NCBI RefSeq assembly: GCF_021272385.1
Contig: NZ_JAJSDZ010000010.1
Location: 372,001-436,000, forward strand
Direction of reading: 5' to 3'
From: Vibrio salinus
GTDB taxonomy: Bacteria; Pseudomonadota; Gammaproteobacteria; Enterobacterales; Vibrionaceae
DNA: 64,000 bases
The position numbers were made by a program, and so were the translations under genes. The notes beneath the pieces are model-generated. The model did not search any database, was not told where the DNA came from, and was given only the letters and a program-made list of their open reading frames with translations. Positions 9,005 to 18,558 of the stretch are shown piece after piece. Every line of letters starts with the position of its first letter. The first letter of the stretch is position 1.

Positions 9005-9892
9005 TTACGTTGTGATGATTTTTTCTCCGAATTCTTTATATATTCTTGGTAAGAAAGTTTTAAAACGAGTAAATTCACACACATTATGTTGTGCAAGTCC
9101 TTTTATCACTTTTTCTGGAATGGCCTGGCCTGGAGGTAATATAGATTTTGGCTTTCCATCAACAAAGTGGTATCCAATCCAGAAACGGGTTCTGTGCTCC
9201 AGCCCTGAGTCAGTCTGGCGAAAAATATGGCACATCAGGGAGGGTGATTTCCGGGCCTTATCCGCCTGGCCTGCTGGGACAGACCAGCCTTGTCCCCCAG
9301 CAAAAGTTTCTACATCTGGTGACTTCCAACGAGTCATATCAAAACCGAAACTTTGAGGTGACATAAAGTGAATATCAACTTGTTCCATGCCATTGTTGGT
9401 ATCTTCAATTGCATGATGAGTAATTCCCCAGTTTCTTTCTTGCATTGGAATGGATGAATCGAGTAATTTTATTTGATGTTCCGGGCTAACGGATATTCCA
9501 GCATGTTGAGGTGGATACCAGATTCGGTAACGCAGATCATCTAATGGGTGCCAGGCAAACCACCAGTCGATCATTTCAGCGGTAATGTCGGAGTAAATAT
9601 TTCGGTTTGCAATAAAACCGGTGCCATTTGGCAGGTTACACCAGCCTGTTTCAATAGCAAGATCTCCCGGATTCAGAAGATCATTCATATCTTCTGGGTA
9701 AAGGGCTTGTGCCGGGTCGCATGGTGTATCCATAAGTTGATAATGGTGTGGATCGGGTTGAGGTATTTTGTCGAAAAAATATTTTGCATACGGACGTTCT
9801 TTTTCATCCTCAGACAAAATCTGTTTTGCGGTTCTTTCTAGCGCATATTGCAAATGGTCGTCATTGCCATTATGTAAATCGTTGGAGTCCAT
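9005..9892 (-). CDS. DAPG hydrolase (PhlG) family protein
   Basis: A 295-residue cytoplasmic protein with the block EMIDWWFAWHPLDDLRYRIW followed by PPQHAGISV, and later FWIGYHFVDGK and CEFTRFKTFLP. These match my memory of the DAPG hydrolase family. In Pseudomonas, its founder PhlG is a zinc enzyme cleaving the carbon-carbon bond of 2,4-diacetylphloroglucinol. Candidate metal ligands are the His in FAWHPLDD, the His in GYHF and the Glu in CEFTRF. No phloroglucinol genes are near, so the substrate here is probably another acylated compound. GAGGTAATT precedes the ATG. It stands alone on the minus strand, convergent with the LysR gene. Confidence 0.75.
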   Translation of the reverse strand: MDSNDLHNGNDDHLQYALERTAKQILSEDEKERPYAKYFFDKIPQPDPHHYQLMDTPCDPAQALYPEDMNDLLNPGDLAIETGWCNLPNGTGFIANRNIYSDITAEMIDWWFAWHPLDDLRYRIWYPPQHAGISVSPEHQIKLLDSSIPMQERNWGITHHAIEDTNNGMEQVDIHFMSPQSFGFDMTRWKSPDVETFAGGQGWSVPAGQADKARKSPSLMCHIFRQTDSGLEHRTRFWIGYHFVDGKPKSILPPGQAIPEKVIKGLAQHNVCEFTRFKTFLPRIYKEFGEKIITT

Positions 9893-10040
9893 AATTACCT
9901 CTGTTTAGGTTGATTTGGTAAAAGGCCCTTTCTTATGTCGCTTCGGTACTATTGTCTTCTCGCAAACATTTTCTAATGGATAAGAGACCGACAGGTTATT
10001 GGGTACCTTTTTATTACTGTACCCGTTAGTATCATTATTG

Positions 10041-10580
10041 TCATTTTAAAAGTTGTGCTATTTGTGAAGAAATGGTGTTGGCAATACTTTTCATAAAGAT
10101 CTTTTCATGTGATTTTTTCCGCATAACGCCAAATAGAACTTCTATATTCGGCATTATCCCTGCGTTAAAGGCTTGATGCTTTTTCTCCAGACGGTAAATA
10201 ACTTTGGTTTTACGTACGATTTCAATAGAGTAGTTTAATGTCGGATAACCCAGAGAGTCCGTCAGTTTACGACCAATAAACTGACGGACATATTCAATGT
10301 TTATATTGATAATATCTGCTTCGGGACTGTCTGTGAGGATATACTTTTCATTCAGATCTGCTTTTATCTGAGACAGGATAAAAGCGTGCATCTCCTGCTG
10401 CGTGTGGTAAGTGATGTTTGCTTTGTGATTTTCGCTCAGAGAAAAATTTAATGTTCCCATTTTTAGTTGAGGAGTGAGAGGTACTGCTGGTACAGGAACG
10501 GTTCTTGTTGGTGCAGATGAACAACCGGATAACAAAAATATCAAAGAAAAAGTAATAGCCAGAATAATGTTTTTTTTCAT
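10041..10580 (-). CDS. Predicted lipoprotein, unknown function
   Basis: 179 residues beginning with a lipoprotein signal (MKKNIILAITFSLIFLLSGC), with C20 as the lipidated cysteine. The +2 and +3 residues are serine, so the outer membrane is the expected destination. The mature part looks like an alpha/beta domain with YIEYVRQFIGRKLTDSLGY-like strands and a C-terminal helix (MKSIANTISSQIAQLLK). It distantly recalls small envelope lipoproteins of the YajG type, but I cannot place it in a family. A GAGG ribosome site lies 6 bases before the ATG. A weak GGGTAC/GTACCC hairpin (10001-10024) follows its stop. Confidence 0.75.
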   Translation of the reverse strand: MKKNIILAITFSLIFLLSGCSSAPTRTVPVPAVPLTPQLKMGTLNFSLSENHKANITYHTQQEMHAFILSQIKADLNEKYILTDSPEADIININIEYVRQFIGRKLTDSLGYPTLNYSIEIVRKTKVIYRLEKKHQAFNAGIMPNIEVLFGVMRKKSHEKIFMKSIANTISSQIAQLLK

Positions 10581-10777
10581 AAGTACCTCAAAAACAATAG
10601 TAATTCCACTATCATCTTCTGTTTATCAGGAAAAATCATAATGGCTACAAATCATATAGTGTGATGTATTTTGCATGCAAGTTTAAATACAATATGAGCA
10701 TAAAAAAGGCATTTATGTTAATCAGTTATACTGAGAATGCTTTTGGGGAGTCTCTTTATTTTTGAGGGTTTAGTCGT

Positions 10778-10814
10778 TTTGAGCCGTAACGGATTGCTCA
10801 TGTTACGGCTCAAA
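10778..10814 (-). terminator. Terminator hairpin after glpT
   Basis: TTTGAGCCGTAAC (10778-10790) and GTTACGGCTCAAA (10802-10814) form a perfect 13-base stem with an 11-base loop, 18 bases after the glpT stop. No long U-run follows. Confidence 0.7.
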
Positions 10815-10831
10815 GTTATATCATTGAGATC

Positions 10832-12196
10832 CTAGGCAATGGTTTCTGCATTCGATAGTTTGTTTTCGTGATATTTTTTCTCACCGAAATAGGCATATAA
10901 GAGACACAAAATGGCAATGATGCAGGCAGACGTTAACAATGTAAAACCGCCATCCCAGCCAAAATTATCGACGGTATAACCTAAGATTGCATTTGCTGCG
11001 ACAGCCCCTCCGAGGTATCCAAATAATCCAGTCAGACCTGCTGCGGTGCCTGCTGCTTTTTTGGGGGCTAATTCCAGTGCGTACAGGCCAATCAGCATGA
11101 CCGGTCCGTAGATAAGAAAGCCAATAGATATCAATGCTGCCATATCTATTGCCGGATTCCCGGCCGGATTGAACCAGTAAACCATGACCGCAACGGTGAC
11201 GAGCAGCATGAATAGAATACCGGCAGGTGCCCGGCGTCCTTTGAACCATTTATCTGAAATCCAGCCACATAAAAGTGTTCCGGGAATACCTGCCCATTCG
11301 TACAGGAAATAGGCCCATGAGGATTTGTCGACACTAAATTGTTTTGCTTCTGACAGATAAGTTGGTGCCCAGTCGAGCACACCGTAACGGATCAGATAAA
11401 CGAAAGCGTTAGCAATAGCAATTGACCATAATAATTTGTTATTGAAAATGTATTTGAAAAAAATGTCTTTGGCTGAGATTTCTTTTTCGTTTTCGGCGCT
11501 GTAGTTATCGGGATAATCATCTTTGTATTCTTCAATTGGAGGAAGACCACAGGACTGAGGTGTGTCACGTAATGTTGCCCAGATAAAAATGGCGACCATA
11601 ACAGCAAAAAATGCAGGAACGTAGAATGCGGTGTGCCAGTCATCATTAAACAGCCACAGGCCCAGCAAGAAAATCGGACCAATCAGTCCACCTCCGACAT
11701 TATGAGCAACGTTCCATACGGAAACCAGTCCGCCACGTTCTTTGCGGGACCACCAGTGAACCATTGTACGGCCGCAGGCCGGCCATCCCATTCCCTGAAA
11801 CCAGCCATTAAGAAACAGTAAAATAAACATCATTGTGACGCTGCTTGTTGCCCATGGAATAAACCCGAAACAAAACATGACAGCCGCAGACATCATTAGG
11901 CCGAAACTGAGAAAATATCTTGGATTTGATCGATCAGAAACACTGCCCATAAGGAATTTTGACAGACCATATGCGATGGAAACTGCCGACAGGGCGACTC
12001 CCAGTTCGCCTCGTGAAAATCCCTGATCAATCAGAAACGGCATCGCAAGGCTAAAATTTTTGCGCACCAGGTAATAACCGGCATAGCCAAAGAAAATGCC
12101 AAAGAATAACTGAATTCTCAGATGTTTATAGGTTGGGTCTATTTTGTCGCCGGGGAGACGTGAAATATGAGCCTTAGGCTTAAATATACTATACAT
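10832..12196 (-). CDS. glpT: Glycerol-3-phosphate:phosphate antiporter GlpT
   Basis: A 454-residue, 12-helix MFS carrier of the organophosphate:phosphate antiporter group. Similarity to E. coli GlpT is strong along its length: [16 protein letters not shown] at the start, [15 protein letters not shown] with the substrate arginine R45, [36 protein letters not shown] in the central loop, and [15 protein letters not shown] with the second arginine. It imports glycerol-3-phosphate into the cytoplasm. AGGTGA precedes the ATG by about 6 bases. No glpQ or glpD is adjacent, so it is a lone transporter gene here. Possible GlpR-like sequences lie upstream. UhpT is less likely given the GlpT-like N-terminus. 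Confidence 0.93.
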   Translation of the reverse strand: MYSIFKPKAHISRLPGDKIDPTYKHLRIQLFFGIFFGYAGYYLVRKNFSLAMPFLIDQGFSRGELGVALSAVSIAYGLSKFLMGSVSDRSNPRYFLSFGLMMSAAVMFCFGFIPWATSSVTMMFILLFLNGWFQGMGWPACGRTMVHWWSRKERGGLVSVWNVAHNVGGGLIGPIFLLGLWLFNDDWHTAFYVPAFFAVMVAIFIWATLRDTPQSCGLPPIEEYKDDYPDNYSAENEKEISAKDIFFKYIFNNKLLWSIAIANAFVYLIRYGVLDWAPTYLSEAKQFSVDKSSWAYFLYEWAGIPGTLLCGWISDKWFKGRRAPAGILFMLLVTVAVMVYWFNPAGNPAIDMAALISIGFLIYGPVMLIGLYALELAPKKAAGTAAGLTGLFGYLGGAVAANAILGYTVDNFGWDGGFTLLTSACIIAILCLLYAYFGEKKYHENKLSNAETIA

Positions 12197-12238
12197 ACAT
12201 TCACCTGTAATTTTATTTGTTATCGTATTTTTTCTATT

Positions 12239-12254
12239 TTTGCTCGAACGAAAT
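12239..12254. promoter_or_regulatory. Possible GlpR-type operator upstream of glpT
   Basis: TTTGCTCGAACGAAAT has the shape TTTnnTCGAnnAAA and fits most positions of the GlpR consensus as I remember it (core TCG followed by AT-rich bases). It lies about 45 bases before the glpT start. A second TTTCGAAA palindrome is at 12387-12394. Both are by-eye matches only. Confidence 0.35.
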
Positions 12255-12484
12255 TATTATGGTTCATAAATGAAAATATGAATGAGATATTCATCTGATT
12301 TATTCTTTGTTTTGTCTTAAATATGAGTTAAGGCACGTTTTATATAGTGTTTTCGACTGATTTTATTATCAAGATCAGGTTTTTTGTTTCGAAAGAAAAT
12401 TTTTGTTTATTTGCAAAATAAGGTGTAATTTTTTTGCGGCTCAAACGTCTAACTGAATAACGCATAATGAGTTCAGAGGTTAGT

Positions 12485-13612
12485 ATGAAAGTTCGTTCGA
12501 TATTGACAGGTGTTGGCCCGGTACTCCTGATAATTCTCGCTATGATGACATCGGTACGGGCGAATCCGGAATCCGGTCGTTACGCTATTGCGACGCTTGC
12601 CGGCGGTTGTTTCTGGTGTACGGAATCTGATATGGAAAAACTGAATGGTGTTGTTGAGGTTGTTTCGGGTTATTCCGGAGGTCAGATTGATAATCCTACC
12701 TATAAGCAGGTGTCATCAGGAAAAACCGGTCATGTTGAAACCATTAATGTGACTTATGACCCTAAACTGGTGAGTTATGAACAGGTATTGGATCAGTTTT
12801 TCCGCCATATTGACCCGACGGATGATCAGGGATCATTTGTGGATCGTGGAAGTCAGTACCGGCCTGTTATTTTTTATCGTAATAATGAGCAGAAAACGGT
12901 AGCGGAGAATTTTATCCGTGAAATTAATGAATTGGGAATTTATAAAAAACCATTGAAGACGGAATTGATACGTTTTGAAAAATTCTGGCCGGCAGAACAA
13001 TATCATCAGGATTATTATAAAAAAAATAAAATTCGTTATACCTACTATCGCTACCGTTCAGGTCGTGACCAGTATCTGGATACCATTTTTGGCGAAGAGC
13101 GCGAAGAGAACCCGGTGACGTTACGGGAAATGATAGATAAAAAGAAAACGCTCTCTGAGGTTAAAGTCTATGTGAAGCCTTCAGAGGCAACAATACGTGA
13201 GAAACTGACCAGCCTTCAATATCATGTTACGCAGGAAGAAGGAACAGAGCGGGCCTTCCATAATGAATATTGGGATAATAAAAAGGATGGAATCTATGTT
13301 GACGTTGTGACCGGAGAGCCTCTTTTTTCTTCGACGGATAAGTATAAATCCGGTACCGGATGGCCGAGTTTTACCAAGCCAATTAACGAGGCATATATCA
13401 AACTGAAAACCGATCACCATCTTTTTTATCCCCGGACAGAAGTTCGGAGTCGTTTTGGTGACTCCCATTTAGGTCATGTATTTGACGACGGGCCGGCCCC
13501 AACCGGATTGCGTTATTGTATGAATTCTGCCGCGATGCGTTTTATCGCAAAAGAAAACATGCAACAAGAAGGGTACAGTAATTATTTGTATTTGTTTAAC
13601 CGGGTAAACTGA
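12485..13612 (+). CDS. msrAB: Exported peptide methionine sulfoxide reductase MsrA-MsrB fusion
   Basis: 375 residues from the ATG at 12485, chosen because AGAGG lies 5 bases upstream and a signal peptide results ([19 protein letters not shown], cleavage near VRA-NP). An ATG at 12467 is possible. The MsrA domain (about 33-200) has GGCFWC with catalytic C42, and EVVSGYSGG. The MsrB domain (about 225-370) has [29 protein letters not shown] and catalytic Cys in [11 protein letters not shown]. Together they repair both stereoisomers of oxidised methionine in envelope proteins. The zinc-binding CxxC pairs of many MsrB proteins are absent, and there is no N-terminal thioredoxin-like domain as in Neisseria PilB, so a separate periplasmic reductant is needed. 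Confidence 0.93.
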   Translation: MKVRSILTGVGPVLLIILAMMTSVRANPESGRYAIATLAGGCFWCTESDMEKLNGVVEVVSGYSGGQIDNPTYKQVSSGKTGHVETINVTYDPKLVSYEQVLDQFFRHIDPTDDQGSFVDRGSQYRPVIFYRNNEQKTVAENFIREINELGIYKKPLKTELIRFEKFWPAEQYHQDYYKKNKIRYTYYRYRSGRDQYLDTIFGEEREENPVTLREMIDKKKTLSEVKVYVKPSEATIREKLTSLQYHVTQEEGTERAFHNEYWDNKKDGIYVDVVTGEPLFSSTDKYKSGTGWPSFTKPINEAYIKLKTDHHLFYPRTEVRSRFGDSHLGHVFDDGPAPTGLRYCMNSAAMRFIAKENMQQEGYSNYLYLFNRVN

Positions 13613-13675
13613 ACTAATCAGTCTGATGATTCTCAGTTTGCATGGAAAATTGAAAAGTGAGGTTTGTTGTCCGGG

Positions 13676-13708
13676 TCTGATTAAAGTCATCCGGATAATT
13701 TAATCAGA
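13676..13708. terminator. Hairpin between convergent genes
   Basis: TCTGATTAA (13676-13684) and TTAATCAGA (13700-13708) form a perfect 9-base stem whose loop contains ATCCGGAT. The right arm overlaps the stop of the AraC-family gene. It probably ends transcription from both msrAB and the regulator. Confidence 0.45.
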
Positions 13709-14573
13709 TGTCTGATTTAGTCCCCGAACGGAATTGTCTGCTGGCTTTTCCGGGATTACAGCCGAAGTGTTTGGCAAATACTCTTGAAAATGCGGACTCT
13801 GACTGGTATCCGACCTGATAAGAAACCGTGCTGACGCTTTCTCCCTGTTTTAAGAGTCCAAGTGCCACCTGCATTCTCCACCAGGTTATATATTGCATTA
13901 CCGTCCACCCGGATCGGGATTTAAAATACACTGCGAACCGGGTTCGGGACATGGCAGAAATTTGCGCCAGTTTATCGATAGTCCAGTTTGTTCCGGGGTG
14001 CGTGTGGATGGCATCAACAGCCAAAGACAAGCGGGTATCTGCGTAGAGGGCAAGCAGAGATACTTCGGTTGGATTTTGGTTGAGGTAATGTCTCAGGGAA
14101 TAGATAAAAATCAATTCTGACAGACGGTTTAATATGGCGTCACTTCCTCTGTGCCGGAGCGTATTTTCTGCAATAATCAGGTTTAGTATGGGCTTTAACC
14201 AGAAATTGGTCTCCTGATTTTTGAGAATGAGTACGTGTGGCAGTGATTTAAGCAAAGCTTCGACACCAGAGTGCCCGAAGTCAACTTTGGCACATAATAA
14301 GTCGGTATCCTGTGTTCCCTCCTGTGATGTTTGTAACTCTGTGTTAAATAAGGAGTGTTGGGGTTCTTTAGGAAAAAGTATCAGATCGCCATATTCCAGT
14401 ACAGTGTCTCCGTAATCAGGAATACTTAAATAACAATGCCCTCCTGTTATCAGGTGGAAACAGGTTTGATCTGTCCGGTGTTGTTCTAATTTCCAGTTTC
14501 CGCAAAGCCGGGCATTATGATAAACCTCGGTATGAAACTGAAATTGTTGTATAAGACTTGAGAACGCTTCCAT
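13704..14573 (-). CDS. AraC-family regulator with cupin sensor domain
   Basis: 289 residues. The ATG at 14573 gives MEAFSSLIQQFQFHTEVYHN then ARLCGNWKL, which fits the usual beginning of the cupin_6 AraC group; a longer TTG-initiated frame was rejected. Cupin residues follow (FHLITGGHCYLSI, YGDLILFPKEPQHSL). Two helix-turn-helices fill the last 100 residues (WTIDKLAQISAMSRTRFAVYF, VSTVSYQVGYQSESAFSRVFAKHFG). It is divergent from the AhpD-like gene, 108 bases away, and probably controls it. No clear ribosome site is seen before the chosen ATG, so the start remains uncertain. Confidence 0.88.
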   Translation of the reverse strand: MEAFSSLIQQFQFHTEVYHNARLCGNWKLEQHRTDQTCFHLITGGHCYLSIPDYGDTVLEYGDLILFPKEPQHSLFNTELQTSQEGTQDTDLLCAKVDFGHSGVEALLKSLPHVLILKNQETNFWLKPILNLIIAENTLRHRGSDAILNRLSELIFIYSLRHYLNQNPTEVSLLALYADTRLSLAVDAIHTHPGTNWTIDKLAQISAMSRTRFAVYFKSRSGWTVMQYITWWRMQVALGLLKQGESVSTVSYQVGYQSESAFSRVFAKHFGCNPGKASRQFRSGTKSDI

Positions 14574-14681
14574 ATGAACGAATGAGCAAAGAATCAGAAC
14601 GATTGAGCATTCATCATACAATTATTGAGCGATAAAGTGTACCTGAACTTTCCATATATATGGCAACGCAAGGAGTTAAGG

Positions 14682-15230
14682 ATGCACAATTTCAAATTTC
14701 ACACCGTATCGGATTCATCAGAAACAGGTAAAGCCATTTTAAGTCAGGTTAGGAATAATTATGGGTTCGTCCCTAATCTTTTTGCTTTTATGGCAGAAGC
14801 ACCGGTTACAGTTGAAGCTTATCTGACTCTGACCAGAATGCTCGATAAATTATCGCTTTCCCCTCAACAGTCGCAACTCGCATTATTGGCTATCAGCAAA
14901 GAAAATGGTTGCGATTTTTGTACGGTAGCACATAGCACTATGGGGAAAATAAAAGGCGCTTCTGACATTACGATTGACGAAATACTGGCAGATCAAAAAA
15001 TAACAGACGATTCTGATCGTGCTTTGGTTCAGTTTGCCCGCGTTCTTACAGAGAAAAGAGGCTGGCTTGATGAGCAGGACTTACGGGCATTTTTTGAGGC
15101 AGGATTTGAACAGAAACATGTATTTGAAGTCATTTTGATTGCCGCAATTAAGACACTCTCCAATTACAGTAACCACCTGACAAAGCCGGAAGTGAACCCT
15201 GAGCTGCTGGCAATGGGTAAGAATCAATAG
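14682..15230 (+). CDS. Carboxymuconolactone decarboxylase/AhpD-like protein
   Basis: 182 residues from the ATG at 14682, which has a strong AAGGAG site 7 bases upstream. An upstream in-frame start lacks one. The AhpD-type helical core holds the active-site pair in GCDFCTVAHSTMG, the CxxC plus histidine that gives this family peroxidase or disulfide-reductase activity. LSPQQSQLALLAISKENGCDF and VLIAAIKTLSNYSNHLTKPEVN fit the uncharacterised peroxidase-related branch. It is transcribed alone, divergent from an AraC-type regulator, and probably answers a redox or electrophile signal. The substrate is not known. Confidence 0.85.
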   Translation: MHNFKFHTVSDSSETGKAILSQVRNNYGFVPNLFAFMAEAPVTVEAYLTLTRMLDKLSLSPQQSQLALLAISKENGCDFCTVAHSTMGKIKGASDITIDEILADQKITDDSDRALVQFARVLTEKRGWLDEQDLRAFFEAGFEQKHVFEVILIAAIKTLSNYSNHLTKPEVNPELLAMGKNQ

Positions 15231-15241
15231 AAAGGAATTTT

Positions 15242-15272
15242 ACAGAGTTAGGGCTATCTGCCTTAACTCTGT
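15242..15272. terminator. Bidirectional terminator hairpin
   Basis: ACAGAGTTA (15242-15250) pairs with TAACTCTGT (15264-15272), with an inner GGC/GCC pair. It lies between the AhpD-like gene and the convergent lipoprotein gene. Confidence 0.7.
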
Positions 15273-15294
15273 TTATTGGTGTTTCCGGTTTATT

Positions 15295-15954
15295 TTATGA
15301 TTTGCAGTCTGGTGTTTCATAAGTTACGGCGTAGGCGATTAAAGTGGCCGCCATTAGTTTAATATCTTCAGGCTGTGTCTGGTCTATCCATACGTAATCT
15401 TCATTTGACATACCTCCGACATATACCTGTAACCGGGCCTCAGCAACCACTTTATTAGCTAGTGTGACGGTATATCTGTGGTCGCTTTGTAAATAACTAA
15501 TATCAACGTTAAACCACTGTTTTTTATATGGGATTTTTGTTGGCTCAGAAAATGAGGTTAGCGTATTATTTACATGTATTTTTCCCTTAAAGTCCGTCGG
15601 GCGGCTAATGCCGTCAATTAATACGGATGCCAGATCCCATGAACAGCTTTGCAGATAATTAATAGAAACGGACTGATTGTCTGCATTTTGTATTCTGACT
15701 TTTACACTTTGCAGTTTATCATCGGCAAGAGTACTGACTAAAAAGCCGAGACCGGCAGCATTAACCCATGACTTGTTGACACCTCCGTGATACTGACCAA
15801 ACCGTAGTTTTTGACCTGGCATAAAACCCTGTCGGCCTTCCAGAGTTAACCGGGGGGCATTGGTCAGAAATTCGGGCTTTCCATCATTCGGATTGACTGT
15901 GCATCCGCTGAGTAATGCGACAGACAGTAGTTGCCATAAAAAAGGATTTTTCAT
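15295..15954 (-). CDS. Predicted lipoprotein, unknown function
   Basis: 219 residues from the ATG at 15954, which yields a compact lipoprotein signal (MKNPFLWQLLSVALLSGC, C18); a longer frame would bury the signal. The +2 residue is threonine, compatible with the outer membrane. The mature protein is beta-rich (LTLEGRQGFMPGQKLRFGQY, WFNVDISYLQSDHRYTVTLANK), with three further cysteine-containing or tryptophan-rich stretches such as YLQSCSWDLASV and a C-terminal YETPDCKS. I do not recognise a family. It is convergent with the AhpD-like gene and has no operon partner. Confidence 0.7.
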   Translation of the reverse strand: MKNPFLWQLLSVALLSGCTVNPNDGKPEFLTNAPRLTLEGRQGFMPGQKLRFGQYHGGVNKSWVNAAGLGFLVSTLADDKLQSVKVRIQNADNQSVSINYLQSCSWDLASVLIDGISRPTDFKGKIHVNNTLTSFSEPTKIPYKKQWFNVDISYLQSDHRYTVTLANKVVAEARLQVYVGGMSNEDYVWIDQTQPEDIKLMAATLIAYAVTYETPDCKS

Positions 15955-16094
15955 AGAAACAATTATATCAATAAAATAAAAAGAGGAAGCCACTTTACCA
16001 GTATTCACTGCAATATTCATCTGGTTGATGTTCTTTACTTTTCAGAGAATTACCGTTTATACGATAATTCTCTTTTGCCGATTTGAACCGGATA

Positions 16095-18452
16095 TTAATC
16101 ACAACGGGTGTGGCATATCATCCGCCAGTTTTCAGGTAGGATTCGGGGTTTGCCGGTGACCTTAACCACATCTCTGAATACGATGTCGGCAGACGAGCGG
16201 CCAATCATCAGTTCAAAGCTTCCCGGTTCAACAATTCTCTGGTGCTGATGGTTAGTAAAATTCAGCATATCAACAGGCAAAGCAAAGTGAAGCCGGCGTT
16301 GTTCTCCCGGTTTTAGGGTGACTTTAGCAAACCCTTTTAATTCCCGGATGGGTCTGACTAATGTGGCATGCTGGTCCCGCACATATAACTGCACAACATC
16401 AGCGCCCTGATAATGACCGGTGTTGCTGATGGTCATGGTGATATTGATGGTATCCGTCTGGGCAACGTCAGTTTCAGTAATACTGAAATCGCTGTAATCA
16501 AACGAAGTATAGCTTAGCCCAAAACCAAAATTGTAGCGGGAACCGAAATGATAGGCGATGGGCGTGCCGCCACTTTTCAGTTTATGGTTGTAGTAATAAG
16601 GTACCGCACCGGCACTTTTAGGGAAAGAAAGCGTCAGTTTGCCACTGGGGTTCAGTTCACCGCACAGTATGTCGGCAACCGCCCGGGCACCTTCTTGTCC
16701 CGGAGCCCATCCATAGAGGATCGCTGCGGCTTCTTCTTCCGCCCGTCCCAGATGATAAGGCCGTCCTCCGGTAACCAGCACAATAACCGGTTTACCGCTG
16801 TCCAGTGCATGGTCGAGCAAAATTTGTTGTACGCCAGGAAGCGTTAGTGAATCGGTATCGGAACCCTCACCGACGGTTCCGGTCTGAAATAAACCGGCAA
16901 GATCGCCAACGCATACAATGGCAGCTTCGCAGTCATTTAAGATGCTGTCGGTTTCAGCGATACCGGATGTGTCCTGAGAAATAGGTGACGTCTGGGTCTG
17001 AGATATGGCTAAATCGACATCACCCGGGAATACCGGCGCACCAGCCTGACGTTTGGTCAGAATGTCACATCCTTTTCTATATTTGATATGACTGAAATGA
17101 GTTTCCAGTGCCTCTTTTACTGTAGTGGCAACTTTGTCTTTGCTGCTCAGGCTACTCAAAATTAAATGAACCGGAAAACTGTATCCCCCCAGCATGGCAA
17201 GCTGGTCATCGGCGGTAGCTCCTATAAGGGCCAGTCTGATTGTCTTATTTAATGGTAATATTCCGTTATTTTTCAGTAAAACAATGGATTCAGCCGCAAC
17301 CTGATATGCGAGGTTACGTGCTTTTTCCGATGGAAGGTCGTTTTCCGGTATCGGTGTGTAAGGGTGTTCAAATAACCCCAGTCTGAATTTATGTGTAAGA
17401 ATCCGGTTTACGATCTCGTCGATTTTGTTTTCGCTAATCAGATTCTTTTCCAGAGCTTCATTAAGTGTGGCTGCACAGGCATCGTCTGGCAGCTCAATAT
17501 CCAGTCCGGCATTAAACGCTAATGCGGCAGCATGAGCCCGATCAGAAGCAATAGCATGGTGAGAAAACAGTAATTCAACACCGCCATAATCAGCCACGAT
17601 TAAGCCATCAAATCCCCATTGCTGGCGAAGAATTTCTGTGAGTAAGTGGTAAGAAGCATGGCAGGGTTCATTGTCGATATCATGATAGGCAGGCATAACA
17701 GAGCCGGCATGACCAAGTTTGACTGCCATCTCAAAAGGCAGAAGAAAAAGATCATTCAGCTCTTTAAAGCCAATATGGACAGGGGCATGGTTTCGTGCTC
17801 CTTCACTAAAGGAATGTCCGACATAATGTTTGAGTGTTGCGTAGATGGAACGATCCTTTCCCTGAAGTCCTTTTACATAATGGGTTGCAAGAACGCCAAC
17901 CAGATAAGGGTCTTCCCCAAGTGTCTCTTCTGTTCTTCCCCAGCGTACATCTCTGGATACATCCAGGACCGGAGCCAGCCCCTGACGGGCTCCAACCCGT
18001 TTCAACTGAATAGCAATTTCTTTTCCGACCGATTCAATTAAATCAGGGTTCCAGGTGTGTCCATAATTCAAAGAAGAAGGGAAAAGTGTGGCGCCTTTCG
18101 CCATCAGACCGACCAGACATTCTTCATGTGGCATGGCGGGGATACCGAGCCGGGTTTCTTCGACTAAATATCGTTGTAATTCATTCAGAGCGGCCACCCC
18201 CTGAGATGCCGGAACCGGATGGGTTCCCAGTGGACGGGTAATTTGCCCGAGTCCGGAGCTTACTTTTTCTCTGAATGACGGTTTATTGTGTTCCGTTGCC
18301 ATTTCCAGATCCCGTTCCCGGTGATTTCCATTTTTATCCAGGATCAGCCACTGTGCGCCCATTTGAGCTATTTTTTCCTGCAGAGTCATCCGGGAAAGTA
18401 AGTCTGTAACCCGATCTTCAATGCTGGCGGCTGGATTTTTATAGGTTTGCAT
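16095..18452 (-). CDS. Glycoside hydrolase family 3 (beta-glucosidase/xylosidase type)
   Basis: 785 residues from the ATG at 18452; GTG codons just upstream are also in frame. The GH3 barrel has FPSSLNYGHTWNP, GLAPVLDVSRDVRWGRTEET, KHYVGHS (about 208-214) and the nucleophile in GLIVADYGGVE (D288). The C-terminal sandwich domain has KNNGILPLNKT and YGWAPGQEGARAVADIL. A fibronectin-III-like end (TDTINITMTISNTG, DVVQLYVRD) completes the usual three-domain form. No signal peptide is seen, so it is cytoplasmic and acts on imported oligosaccharides. It is the last gene after a GPH transporter and a XylR-like regulator, and has its own pair of repeats upstream. Specificity for xylosides is suggested by neighbours only. 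Confidence 0.92.
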   Translation of the reverse strand: MQTYKNPAASIEDRVTDLLSRMTLQEKIAQMGAQWLILDKNGNHRERDLEMATEHNKPSFREKVSSGLGQITRPLGTHPVPASQGVAALNELQRYLVEETRLGIPAMPHEECLVGLMAKGATLFPSSLNYGHTWNPDLIESVGKEIAIQLKRVGARQGLAPVLDVSRDVRWGRTEETLGEDPYLVGVLATHYVKGLQGKDRSIYATLKHYVGHSFSEGARNHAPVHIGFKELNDLFLLPFEMAVKLGHAGSVMPAYHDIDNEPCHASYHLLTEILRQQWGFDGLIVADYGGVELLFSHHAIASDRAHAAALAFNAGLDIELPDDACAATLNEALEKNLISENKIDEIVNRILTHKFRLGLFEHPYTPIPENDLPSEKARNLAYQVAAESIVLLKNNGILPLNKTIRLALIGATADDQLAMLGGYSFPVHLILSSLSSKDKVATTVKEALETHFSHIKYRKGCDILTKRQAGAPVFPGDVDLAISQTQTSPISQDTSGIAETDSILNDCEAAIVCVGDLAGLFQTGTVGEGSDTDSLTLPGVQQILLDHALDSGKPVIVLVTGGRPYHLGRAEEEAAAILYGWAPGQEGARAVADILCGELNPSGKLTLSFPKSAGAVPYYYNHKLKSGGTPIAYHFGSRYNFGFGLSYTSFDYSDFSITETDVAQTDTINITMTISNTGHYQGADVVQLYVRDQHATLVRPIRELKGFAKVTLKPGEQRRLHFALPVDMLNFTNHQHQRIVEPGSFELMIGRSSADIVFRDVVKVTGKPRILPENWRMICHTRCD

Positions 18453-18525
18453 AATGTTCACCACATTCTGATGTTTTTTTCAATATCCCGCAAACAAAGG
18501 TTAAGTTCTGGTAATTACTACCAAA

Positions 18526-18558
18526 TTACCAAATATCAACCGTGCTTTACCAAATATC
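18526..18558. promoter_or_regulatory. Pair of 12-base direct repeats, 21 bp apart, before the GH3 gene
   Basis: TTACCAAATATC occurs at 18526-18537 and 18547-18558, exactly two helical turns apart, with a further ACCAAATT at about 18519-18527. The same word recurs before the GPH transporter gene. The arrangement is typical of half-sites for AraC/XylR proteins, so the XylR-like regulator encoded next to it is the likely binder. Confidence 0.7.
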
